A stretch of 64,000 bases of DNA, from positions 47,652-111,651 of the forward strand of contig JAESQN010000028.1 of assembly GCA_016765135.1 (NCBI GenBank), in the 5' to 3' direction. How positions within the stretch are numbered: the stretch's first letter is position 1; each line of letters starts with the position of its first letter. A model generated the notes under the pieces. The model saw only the letters and a program-made list of their open reading frames with translations. It was not told the DNA's origin and searched no databases. The position numbers and the translations under genes were made by a program. This document shows positions 8,435 through 15,966 of this stretch, piece by piece. Origin of the DNA: Robiginitomaculum sp. (GTDB lineage Bacteria; Pseudomonadota; Alphaproteobacteria; Caulobacterales; Maricaulaceae).

Positions 8435-10438
8435 TTAATCTATATTGGTGTAATTGCTGAACTCGGTTTCACGTTTTACATTGACATGAAAATAGTCCGG
8501 TTTGATGACAATTTTTGTTGCATTGCGCTTGTGCCGCACATAGTCGGAAATAATATCGCAATATTTTTTTTCCTTTGCATCGGGCAACAGCTTGCCGTTG
8601 ATGAAAATATCATCACCAGCCATCTTAATTGTGACTTTGGATGATTGTTTGGGCAAATAGCCATCGGCCTTGAGAACCGGCATCAGACGTACACGCATAT
8701 TTTCATATTTCCCGCGCTTTTTGTCAGCCTTGTTTCGTTGTTTGTCCGCACTTTTTCTTAGCTGCTTGGCTCGCTTATTTTGTTTTTTTGCTTTTTCGGC
8801 TTGCTCCAAAGCGTTTTCGCGAAATTCTGCGGCCAGTTCCTTTTGTACTTCGGCTTCAATCCGGGCCTCAAGCGCCCGCTCCCAAGAGGCTTCTGCTCTC
8901 TCAAGCGCGTTTTCGCGTTGTTCCTGGGTGCGCTCCCAAGTCGTTTCGCGCCGTTCTTCGGCTCGCTCTCTTTGTTCTTCAGCCCGCTCCAAGGCCGCCT
9001 CGCGGCGTTCATTGGCCCGCTCGATACGGTCTTCATTGGCCTGCCAGTCTTGGTCGCTCACTCGGTAATTTGTTGTTGGTGGCACGGGAGGTGTAGGCGG
9101 AACAGGAGGTGATACTATGTTCATGTCCGGGCGGTCATTTACATTATACCAACTGCCGTTAATTTTTATAGAGCTTTTGCCTTTGCTCGAGGTTTTTACA
9201 ATATAAGTTTTGCCGCCTTGTCTATGGGAACCGTATGAAAAACCGGATCCGGTAGCGTAAATGCGACCGTTTTTGACAATGGATTGACGACCATTCGTAT
9301 TATAGACATTGCCGTCAACGACGACAAAATTGTTACCACTATGTTTGTAAATTTTTGTACTCGCCCCTGCCAGTACTTCCAGTTCTTGTTTGTCCGGATG
9401 TGCCTGACTGGCCGTAGTTCCGAGCGTCATGACCAGTGCGGCACTGCCCACCAACATAGTCATTGCCGCGAAGCCGCGTGTCGTGCCTTTTCGCATACTG
9501 CTGGTTTGTGTGCCCATCAGGCGTTTGAGGCGGTCCATCAAGGGTGCGTCGCGGCCATCAGCGGCCCCGGATGCAGAAAGCGCAAATACGCCGCCGTCTC
9601 TGGCTGCTTTCAAGCGGATTGTTCCGAGAGCCGTCGCCAGGCTTTCGGGATTTTTAGTCAGCATGACGGCAAAATCATCACAGGCATGTTCCCGGTCAGT
9701 GTCCAGGCTTTTACAGATAAACTGAACCGCAGGGTGATAAAAGAACACGGTCTTTATGATAATTTGCAAAATATTGGTGAGGTAGTCATGGCGGCGAATA
9801 TGGGCCAGTTCATGGAGGATCACCGCTTCGCACTGTTCAGGTGTCATGCCCGTGAAAAACCAGGTGGGCAGCAGCACAATAGGTTTTAAAAACCCGAAAG
9901 TTATCGGGCTGGAGACGTGCTCAGAGAAATAAGCCTGTACTCTACCGCCCACGCCAGACTTGGCGGCGAGGGCGGTAAAGCGTGTCTGCCAGTTTGAAGG
10001 GATGTCAGACAATCCTGTGGTTCTTAATTGATGGGTCAAGCGAAATGCGCTCAGATAACGGATACCCAGCACGACAAAGCCGAGCGCCCAAAGCATGCCT
10101 ATGGGGCTGGTATAATTTGCAAAACGCAGCAATGGATTGCTGATTGCGTTTGTTTCGGGCATGGCGATAGTTATGGTTTTCAAATTGGCGGCGCTCGTCC
10201 CAACACCTGCGTTCGCAACACCCGTGTTGAAATAATAAAAGAACGTCCCGACAAAGGCACATAATAGCGCACACAAAGTGATGATACCTATAGAGTAGCG
10301 CAATTCCGACGCCCGTTCTCGCGTTAAAGCCCTGACGGCGAATATGATGACGGCTGCGACAACGCCCTGCCATAATGAATGCAGCACGGCCCAACCGAGC
10401 GCATCACTCATCAGGTTTATATTGGGTAAAATGTTCAT
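8435..10438 (-). CDS. BlaR1-like M56 membrane metallopeptidase with coiled-coil C-terminus
   Basis: A 667-residue protein. The N-terminal half matches the M56/BlaR1 sensor-protease domain: hydrophobic helices near residues 17-36, 48-70, 112-130, the zinc motif HELAHIRRHD (HExxH 209-213) and EHACDD (250-255), then a helix at about 322-342. The usual penicillin-binding sensor domain is absent. Instead there is a beta-rich GN-repeat segment (365-435), a proline linker PPVPPTPPVPP (444-454), a long E/R-rich coiled coil (about 463-580) and a small C-terminal domain (600-660). It overlaps the BlaI gene by TAATG, so the two are translationally coupled. It presumably senses an envelope signal and relieves BlaI repression; the signal is unlikely to be a beta-lactam bound in the classical way. 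Confidence 0.85.
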   Translation of the reverse strand: MNILPNINLMSDALGWAVLHSLWQGVVAAVIIFAVRALTRERASELRYSIGIITLCALLCAFVGTFFYYFNTGVANAGVGTSAANLKTITIAMPETNAISNPLLRFANYTSPIGMLWALGFVVLGIRYLSAFRLTHQLRTTGLSDIPSNWQTRFTALAAKSGVGGRVQAYFSEHVSSPITFGFLKPIVLLPTWFFTGMTPEQCEAVILHELAHIRRHDYLTNILQIIIKTVFFYHPAVQFICKSLDTDREHACDDFAVMLTKNPESLATALGTIRLKAARDGGVFALSASGAADGRDAPLMDRLKRLMGTQTSSMRKGTTRGFAAMTMLVGSAALVMTLGTTASQAHPDKQELEVLAGASTKIYKHSGNNFVVVDGNVYNTNGRQSIVKNGRIYATGSGFSYGSHRQGGKTYIVKTSSKGKSSIKINGSWYNVNDRPDMNIVSPPVPPTPPVPPTTNYRVSDQDWQANEDRIERANERREAALERAEEQRERAEERRETTWERTQEQRENALERAEASWERALEARIEAEVQKELAAEFRENALEQAEKAKKQNKRAKQLRKSADKQRNKADKKRGKYENMRVRLMPVLKADGYLPKQSSKVTIKMAGDDIFINGKLLPDAKEKKYCDIISDYVRHKRNATKIVIKPDYFHVNVKRETEFSNYTNID

Positions 10439-10824
10439 TACCGGTCCCCACTTGCTTCAATTTGCGCGATGAAGTCCTTGATGGCCTCTAAATCTTCGCC
10501 GGACGCTTTGGCGTCACCCAGCGCGTGCATGACCAATTCGTTGACATCACCGCGAAAGGCGGTTTTGAGCAAACGGCCCAGCAAATTGCTTTGGGTTTGG
10601 CCTTGTGGTTGGGCGGCAGAATAAAGGAAAGATTTGCCGTCGCCCGGCTCGCGGGTCACCAGGCTTTTGTCCTGCATGCGTTGGAGTTGCTTCAATATGG
10701 TGGTGTAGCCAACATCTTTGCTGATCCCGATGATTTCATGAACATGGCGCACACTGCACGGTTGCTCCTCCCAAAGGATTTGCAAAATCTCGACTTCCGC
10801 TTCGGACGGTTTTTTACTGGACAT
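10438..10824 (-). CDS. BlaI/MecI/CopY-family transcriptional repressor
   Basis: A 128-residue winged-helix repressor: SEAEVEILQILWEEQPCSVRHVHE is the family's N-terminal helix pair, VGYTTILKQLQRMQDKSLVTRE the recognition helix and wing, and the C-terminal region mediates dimerisation and carries the cleavable segment. The ATG at 10824 has a strong ribosome-binding site (AGAGGGGA, 5 nt upstream); an upstream in-frame ATG at 10845 lies before that site. It is the first gene of the unit blaI-blaR1-like-TonB receptors and is divergent from the POT transporter. Two matching palindromes in the shared promoter region are its likely operators. Confidence 0.9.
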   Translation of the reverse strand: MSSKKPSEAEVEILQILWEEQPCSVRHVHEIIGISKDVGYTTILKQLQRMQDKSLVTREPGDGKSFLYSAAQPQGQTQSNLLGRLLKTAFRGDVNELVMHALGDAKASGEDLEAIKDFIAQIEASGDR

Positions 10825-10853
10825 AGCTTCCCCTCTCATTTTCAAAAACCACT

Positions 10854-10872
10854 AAACGACACCCGTCGTAAA
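10854..10872. promoter_or_regulatory. Putative BlaI-type operator, copy 1
   Basis: AAACGACACCCGTCGTAAA contains the ACGAC/GTCGT inverted repeat and matches copy 2 (10885-10903) at most positions. It lies 30 bp upstream of the blaI start codon, where repressor binding would block transcription. Assignment to BlaI is inferred from position and pairing. Confidence 0.6.
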
Positions 10873-10884
10873 GTAAAGTTAAAA

Positions 10885-10903
10885 AAACGACAGGTTTCGT
10901 AAT
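10885..10903. promoter_or_regulatory. Putative BlaI-type operator, copy 2
   Basis: AAACGACAGGTTTCGTAAT shares AAACGACA and TCGTAA with copy 1 in the same orientation. The two copies start 31 bp apart, about three helical turns, as expected for cooperative binding on one face of the DNA between the divergent blaI and transporter genes. Confidence 0.58.
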
Positions 10904-10987
10904 GGTGGGAGGTTTAATAAAAAAACACTTGAGTATGAGGGGGGTATGGTGTCTTTTGCGGTAACTATAATTATTAGGGGAGTTCTT

Positions 10988-12550
10988 ATGACAGATGTAA
11001 AAAGTGCTGGGCATGCCGATGAACGGTTGACCGATGTAAAAAGTGCTGGACATGCCGATACACGGTTTTTCGGCCATCCAAAGGGATTGCAAACACTATT
11101 CTTGACGGAAATGTGGGAACGCATGAGTTATTACGGCATGCGGGGTTTGCTGGTTTTGTTTATGACAGCGGCTATTGCTGATGGTGGTTTGGCGGTCGGT
11201 ACCGCGACCGCAGTCGCCATTTACGGCCTTTATACAGCCTCTGTGTATTTTATGGGTTTACCCGGCGGCTGGATTGCTGACCGGTTAATTGGTAGCCAGA
11301 AAGCCATTTGGTATGGCGGTATTACTATTATGTGTGGCCATATTGTCTTGGCGATCCCGAATCACAATGCTTTTTACATTGGTTTGGTATTGGTCATTCT
11401 CGGAACAGGGTTGTTGAAACCGAATATATCTGCTGTTGTTGGGCAGTTATATAGTTCGGCAGATGAGCGACGAGATGCAGGATATGCGCTTTATTACATG
11501 GGTATCAATATAGGTTCCTTTATTGGGTACACGGTCTGCGGTTGGTTGGCCGTAGAAGCTGGCTGGCATTGGGGCTTTGGAGCTGCAGCTGTGGGCATGG
11601 CCTTTGGGTTGTTCTATTTCTTGCGTACGAACAAAGACTTGAAAGGTGTAGGCGCAGAACCGGCTGCGCCACTGTCGGCTAAAAACCAAAAAATTAGCTG
11701 GTCTGTTATTGGCTTGTTCTTAGCAGCCGTGGTTTTGTTCACGGGTTTAATGCTTGCGGGACAGCTTTCGATTGATCCGATTGCGATGGCAAAGAAGACG
11801 GCGATTGTTTTATCTATCCTCTTTTTTGCCTACTTCTTTTGGATATATTTCAGGGGCAACTTGAATGCAGTTGAGAAGAAAGGTATGTGGGCTCTGCTTC
11901 TGGTCTGTGTCGCCTCCACATGTTTCTGGTCAGGATTTGAACAAGCCGGATCGTCGCTTAACTTGTTTGGTCAGGACCTGACGGACCGCAGATTGTTCGG
12001 GTATGAAATGCCGACGACGTGGTTGCAAAATGCCAATCCATTTTTCATCATCATATTAACACCGTTCTTTGCCGCTCTTTGGATCAAACTCGGCACAAAA
12101 TTGCTGACACCAGCCTACGGAATAAAGTGCGCGGTTGGTTTGATTATTATGGGCCTAGGTTTTGTGGTTATGGTCTTCGCAGCGCAAGCGGCTGCAGCTG
12201 GACAGGTGGCGATCTTCTGGCTGATCCTGACATACTTCTTGCATACTGTGGGTGAGCTTTGCCTCAGTCCGATCGCATTGAGTGCAATCAGTAAACTGTC
12301 TCCGAAGCGGTTCATGGCGCAGCTTATGGGGCTCTTTATCTTCACTTATTCTCTGGGCAATATTATAGCGAGTTTGTTTGCGGGGAGTTACGATTCTGAA
12401 AATGTGGCGGAAATGCCTGGCTTGTTTGCGCAAATCGCAGTTTTCGTTATTGGCGCGGGTGCCGTTGTATTGCTGATTGGCATGTTCACAAAAGGTTGGG
12501 AAAAAGAGGTCGAAGTGGCAAATACGCAAACAGCTTTGGAAGAGAGCTAA
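10988..12550 (+). CDS. POT/PTR2-family proton-dependent peptide transporter
   Basis: A 520-residue inner-membrane transporter of the POT (PTR2) branch of the MFS, importing di- and tripeptides with protons. The ExxER motif (E41-R45 in FLTEMWERMSYYGMRG) and the N-terminal GLLVLFM, GDRLIG-like WIADRLIGSQK and 12-14 hydrophobic helices fit the family. The ATG at 10988 has AGGGGAG 6 nt upstream. The N-terminus is odd: residues 2-14 and 15-27 are a tandem duplication (TDVKSAGHADER/L). It is divergent from blaI and followed by a strong terminator, so it is probably monocistronic. Confidence 0.92.
   Translation: MTDVKSAGHADERLTDVKSAGHADTRFFGHPKGLQTLFLTEMWERMSYYGMRGLLVLFMTAAIADGGLAVGTATAVAIYGLYTASVYFMGLPGGWIADRLIGSQKAIWYGGITIMCGHIVLAIPNHNAFYIGLVLVILGTGLLKPNISAVVGQLYSSADERRDAGYALYYMGINIGSFIGYTVCGWLAVEAGWHWGFGAAAVGMAFGLFYFLRTNKDLKGVGAEPAAPLSAKNQKISWSVIGLFLAAVVLFTGLMLAGQLSIDPIAMAKKTAIVLSILFFAYFFWIYFRGNLNAVEKKGMWALLLVCVASTCFWSGFEQAGSSLNLFGQDLTDRRLFGYEMPTTWLQNANPFFIIILTPFFAALWIKLGTKLLTPAYGIKCAVGLIIMGLGFVVMVFAAQAAAAGQVAIFWLILTYFLHTVGELCLSPIALSAISKLSPKRFMAQLMGLFIFTYSLGNIIASLFAGSYDSENVAEMPGLFAQIAVFVIGAGAVVLLIGMFTKGWEKEVEVANTQTALEES
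10991..11068. repeat. 39 bp x2 in-frame tandem duplication in the POT gene
   Basis: Copies 10991-11029 and 11030-11068 share GATGTAAAAAGTGCTGG and most flanking bases, with several differences. They duplicate 13 residues ahead of the first transmembrane helix, in the cytoplasmic N-terminus. Confidence 0.85.
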
Positions 12551-12575
12551 AACCCTGATCATTATAATCTAAACA

Positions 12576-12609
12576 AAAAAAGCCCGGGTCTTGCGACCCG
12601 GGCTTTTTA
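12576..12609. terminator. Bidirectional intrinsic terminator
   Basis: AGCCCGGGTC and GACCCGGGCT form a perfect 10 bp stem with a TTGC loop, flanked by an A-run on the left and a T-run on the right. It serves the POT gene on the plus strand and the convergent DUF937 gene on the minus strand. Confidence 0.95.
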
Positions 12610-12627
12610 TTTGGCTTTGATGAAAAG

Positions 12628-13287
12628 CTACCGCTTCATGAATTGCTTCATGGCCATGCCGAGCACGTCGTCCATCACATTGCCGTCGCCGTCGGCGTCT
12701 AGCATTTTGCCGAGTATGCCCATGCCTTGTTGTTGTTGTTGCTGGTAGCCGCGTTGGCGCCGGGCATTGCCGCCCGTCAATGCGCCGAGCAGGCTACCAA
12801 GGCCACCAGATTGCTGACCACCACCAAGAGCAAGTCCGGCCAATTGGCTAGCCATGCTTGGCTGTTGTGATTGCTTGGTCAATGAACCCATGGCCATAGT
12901 TGCGACCATTGGCAGCATTTTCTTGAGAATGTCCGCGCCAATTCCGGATTGCTTGGCGGCTTGTCCGGCAACTGCGCGGCTCACTTCTTTGGAACCAAAC
13001 AATTTGCCGAGAATGGCATTGCCCTGGTTGCGTATGTCAGGGCTGTTATAAAGATCAGCCTTGTCCAAAAACTGGGCATTTTGACCGCTTTGCAGGGCGC
13101 CGAGCAGGCTTTGCAAGCCTTGTGGGGATTGGGTGTTGTTTTTAAGCGCAGACGAAATCGCTGGCAATAATGCCGCAATAGCGCTTTGGGATTGTTTGGC
13201 GTTCAAGCCAAGCTGGCTGCCCGCATTTTGCGCAACTTGCCCACCCTGGGCTTGCATTATCATATCAAGTAAGTTTTGTATGGCCAT
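12628..13287 (-). CDS. DUF937 (YidB-like) family protein
   Basis: A 219-residue protein whose N-terminal 110 residues match DUF937 (ANAGSQLGLNAKQSQSAIAALLPAI, then ILGKLFGSKEVSRAVAGQAA). The second half is glycine- and glutamine-rich, including a YQQQQQQG run, and ends in DADGDGNVMDDVLG, which resembles an EF-hand-like calcium loop. There is no signal peptide. The function of the family is unknown. A strong ribosome-binding site (GGAGAGCC) precedes the ATG. Confidence 0.85.
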   Translation of the reverse strand: MAIQNLLDMIMQAQGGQVAQNAGSQLGLNAKQSQSAIAALLPAISSALKNNTQSPQGLQSLLGALQSGQNAQFLDKADLYNSPDIRNQGNAILGKLFGSKEVSRAVAGQAAKQSGIGADILKKMLPMVATMAMGSLTKQSQQPSMASQLAGLALGGGQQSGGLGSLLGALTGGNARRQRGYQQQQQQGMGILGKMLDADGDGNVMDDVLGMAMKQFMKR

Positions 13288-13391
13288 AAGGCTCTCCTTT
13301 GCAGTTAAACATGAAAAGCTTGTAACCCATTCGCCACAATAAGGCTACCCGCTTTCTCAGGTGGACATCAGCCGTGGGGCCGAGCTTCCGG

Positions 13392-14984
13392 CTACGGTAA
13401 AAATATCCCGCGAAGCATGAAGAACAAAGCGGCGGACAGGAATGCGGCTATGGGAACTGTGAATATCCAGGCGGCGATGATTTTCAGAAGCATAGAGCGC
13501 TCGACCAGCTTGGCCTTGTAAGCTTTCTTGACCCGGCGTCTTTCCCACCAGGAAATTTCTTCGGCCTTGGCTTTGCGTTTAAGGTCTTGCAAGAAAAGTT
13601 TTTTCTCCGCTACTGACGCCGCGTCAAATTCAGCGATGAAAGCATCAATTGTAGCGTCGTCTTTCTTTTCTTCTACGCGCATATGCCGGCGGATTTTTCC
13701 GACCTTCTGGTTATAGTCCGTGTTTAGATATTCGCGCAGGAAACCAACGCCGAATATACCGCCAACGGCAATATGGGTGGTACTGACGGGCAGACCCAGT
13801 TGCGAGGCAATAATGACGGTGATCGAGGCGGCCATAGCCACACAAAATGCGCGGGCTTTATCAAGCTCGGTTATTTCTGTGCCGACAGTACGGATCAGCT
13901 TGGGGCCGTAAAGTGCCAGTCCGGTAACAATGCCGAGAGAGCCGATCATCATCACCCAAAGCGGGATGGATGCTTTGGCGACGATTTCGCCGCCGCGCAC
14001 CGCTTCATAGATCGCGGCCAGAGGCCCAATGGCATTTGCAACATCATTGGAGCCGTGAGCAAAGCTCAAAAATGCGGCACTGATGACAAGCGGAATGGTA
14101 AACAAGGCGTCAATGCCTTGCTTGTTGTTTTTAATGTTCTCGGCCCGGCGTTTGATGATGACACGCACAACCAGGTAAACCAGGACGGCGACAATAAATC
14201 CAATCAATAAAGCTTTGGGAAAGTCGATATGTTGTTTGATATAATCTATTTTTTTAAGCCCTTTAATGACCATATAGGTAGAGAAAGCCCAACCCATACA
14301 CCCAATCAAAATGGGAACGACTTTTGTCGCCGCGCTGCGCATATCTTTCTTGTATAAAATAGTGCGTTTAATCGTGTATAAGAAAGTAGCCGCAATCAGG
14401 CCGCCAAGTCCTGGAGATATAATCCAACTGGCAACGATTTTTTGCACTTGCCCCCAGTCGGCAATACCCAATCCGCCTGCGGCAACACCCGCGCCCAAAA
14501 CCCCGCCAACAATTGAATGGGTGGTCGAAACGGGTGCGCCGGAAATGGTGGCGATATTGACCCACAGGGCGGCTGATAGCAAAGCCGCCATCATGACCCA
14601 GATAAATGTATCCGTATCGCCGATTAAGGCCGGGTCAATAATACCTTTTTTGATGGTCTTGACCACATCCCCGCCAGCAATGAGAGCCCCGCTGGCTTCG
14701 AATATAATGGCAATAACGATGGCGGAGCCTAATGTTAAAGCCCCCGCACCAACGGCAGGCCCGACATTATTAGCGCTATCATTAGCCCCGATATTCATGG
14801 CCATATAACCGCCAATAACGGCAGCAAAAATTAACAGGGAGGCATTTCTATCAAGGCCGCCAGCTAAACTGCTAACAAAGAGAAAAACGGCAATGAGGAA
14901 ACAGGCTGCAAATGCCAGACGTCCCATGTCCATAATGTTGAAGTTGATTAATTTACCGCTTGGGTTGCCGACTGGTTTACGCAT
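13392..14984 (-). CDS. pit: PiT-family inorganic phosphate transporter
   Basis: A 530-residue membrane protein of the PHO4/PiT family with the two inverted signature motifs, NIGANDSANNVGP (residues 64-76) and FAHGSNDVANAIGP (about 308-321), each followed by PVSTTH. It imports phosphate with protons or sodium. A charged cytoplasmic insertion (about 430-500, VEEKKDDATIDAFIAEFDAA) precedes the last helices. The DUF47/PhoU-like partner often found beside pit genes is absent here. AGGA precedes the ATG by 8 nt. The following 155 bp spacer to the cytochrome gene shows no clear terminator. Confidence 0.93.
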   Translation of the reverse strand: MRKPVGNPSGKLINFNIMDMGRLAFAACFLIAVFLFVSSLAGGLDRNASLLIFAAVIGGYMAMNIGANDSANNVGPAVGAGALTLGSAIVIAIIFEASGALIAGGDVVKTIKKGIIDPALIGDTDTFIWVMMAALLSAALWVNIATISGAPVSTTHSIVGGVLGAGVAAGGLGIADWGQVQKIVASWIISPGLGGLIAATFLYTIKRTILYKKDMRSAATKVVPILIGCMGWAFSTYMVIKGLKKIDYIKQHIDFPKALLIGFIVAVLVYLVVRVIIKRRAENIKNNKQGIDALFTIPLVISAAFLSFAHGSNDVANAIGPLAAIYEAVRGGEIVAKASIPLWVMMIGSLGIVTGLALYGPKLIRTVGTEITELDKARAFCVAMAASITVIIASQLGLPVSTTHIAVGGIFGVGFLREYLNTDYNQKVGKIRRHMRVEEKKDDATIDAFIAEFDAASVAEKKLFLQDLKRKAKAEEISWWERRRVKKAYKAKLVERSMLLKIIAAWIFTVPIAAFLSAALFFMLRGIFLP

Positions 14985-15139
14985 TTTTTTTCCTACTCAT
15001 ACATCTTTTTAGGAGCAGTCTTATGCTGGCCCCTTCATATAATTTGCCCTCTAACAGGCTCACTTATGATTCGAAAGCAGAAAATCAATTTATTTACAAT
15101 TATTTTTGGAAAAAACCAGCATGTTTGCATGGTTTGATT

Positions 15140-15631
15140 TTATTCTGTGGCAGCGCCCGTATTGGCTTTTAGATAGACGATAAGATTGTCGCGGTCAGCT
15201 TGTTTTTTTAGCCCGATAAATGACATAGTGTTTTTAGGGATATAGGTTTTGGGATTGGCAATATAGGCATCCATGGTTTCATCGTCCCAAATAATGCCAG
15301 AGGCGCGCATTGCAGTGGAATAGGCAAAACCTTCGGCAATCCCGGCTTTACGCCCGAAAACACCATAAAGATTAGGGCCAACCCGGTGCCGCCCGCCCTG
15401 GTCAATGGTATGGCAAGCCTTGCACCGCCTAAAGGCTTTTTTGCCAGCCATATTTGCAGTCATTTCCACGGAAGGAGGCGTTCGTTCAGGCTTTGTTTCG
15501 GGTTTTGTTGGCGTGGTCGTAGTTTGTTCAACTTTTTTATCAGGTGTTGGCGCATCTTTTGAGCAAGCGCCAAGCATACTGGCACCCACGAAAAGCCCGG
15601 ATATAATGAGGGTGCGAGAAAGAGAGTACAT
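15140..15631 (-). CDS. Class I cytochrome c, lipoprotein
   Basis: A 163-residue mono-haem cytochrome c of the c550/cytochrome c2 type. The N-terminus has a lipobox (LGAC, Cys23), followed by a threonine/proline-rich linker (residues 28-53) and the haem domain with CKACH (70-74) and the axial methionine M136 in PKNTMSF. It should be anchored to a membrane and carry electrons in the periplasm, possibly to a terminal oxidase. GVFGRKAG and the KTYIPKNTM segment are typical of this class. Confidence 0.92.
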   Translation of the reverse strand: MYSLSRTLIISGLFVGASMLGACSKDAPTPDKKVEQTTTTPTKPETKPERTPPSVEMTANMAGKKAFRRCKACHTIDQGGRHRVGPNLYGVFGRKAGIAEGFAYSTAMRASGIIWDDETMDAYIANPKTYIPKNTMSFIGLKKQADRDNLIVYLKANTGAATE

Positions 15632-15736
15632 GTGGATCTCCGTGTTAAGACTTGATTGAGCTTTGTTTTTTTGGCGAAAGACGCCGGAAGTCAGGCATTT
15701 TCAGATAACTGAAAGCCTTATGCACTGCAAACCATT

Positions 15737-15760
15737 TCGCACCAAGTGCTTTTGGTGCGA
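15737..15760. promoter_or_regulatory. 9 bp perfect inverted repeat upstream of small membrane ORF
   Basis: TCGCACCAA (15737-15745) and TTGGTGCGA (15752-15760) are exact reverse complements around a 6 nt loop. The element ends 10 bp before the GGGGGAG ribosome-binding site of the 53-residue ORF. It could be an operator or a leader hairpin; there is no T-run. Confidence 0.65.
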
Positions 15761-15778
15761 CACTTTATAGGGGGAGTT

Positions 15779-15940
15779 ATGGAACAGTATTTACCAATCA
15801 TTATCGCTTTGCTTTTAGGCGCGGCTGGCGGAAATATTGCCGGTAAACTTTTGAAATCTGGCATGGTAAAAATAACCACACCAAAATTTTATCTAAAGCG
15901 GCGTTTCTTTGCTTGGAGCGCCGTTTTTTTATGCGTATAA
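15779..15940 (+). CDS. Small membrane protein, possibly truncated
   Basis: A 53-residue ORF with an excellent ribosome-binding site (AGGGGGAG, 4 nt before ATG). The first half is a hydrophobic glycine-rich helix (LPIIIALLLGAAGGNIAGKLL) like that of longer uncharacterised alphaproteobacterial membrane proteins. The second half (SGMVKITTPKFYLKRRFF) is basic and unlike that family, and the last 45 bp run through a hairpin plus T-run resembling an intrinsic terminator. I infer that an ancestral longer gene lost its 3' part. A genuine short membrane peptide remains possible. Confidence 0.5.
   Translation: MEQYLPIIIALLLGAAGGNIAGKLLKSGMVKITTPKFYLKRRFFAWSAVFLCV
15894..15932 (+). terminator. Terminator-like hairpin inside the small ORF
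   Basis: AAAGCGGCG (15895-15903) pairs with CGCCGTTTT across a 13 nt loop with one G-T pair, followed by a run of seven T. It would end transcription just before the acyl-CoA dehydrogenase gene. Confidence 0.55.
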
Positions 15941-15966
15941 GTTAAGTAAAATAACAGAGTAACACT

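Noticed and set aside
8670..9112. Long open frames on the plus strand opposite the coiled-coil part of the BlaR1-like gene
   Set aside because: They mirror the E/R-rich repeats of the minus-strand gene (Ser/Phe/Cys-rich antisense translation) and have no ribosome-binding site or family resemblance.
15023..15172. A 49-codon plus-strand frame with AGGAG before its ATG between pit and the cytochrome gene
   Set aside because: It overlaps the 3' end of the cytochrome gene, has no recognisable sequence and poor composition; the AGGAG alone is not enough.
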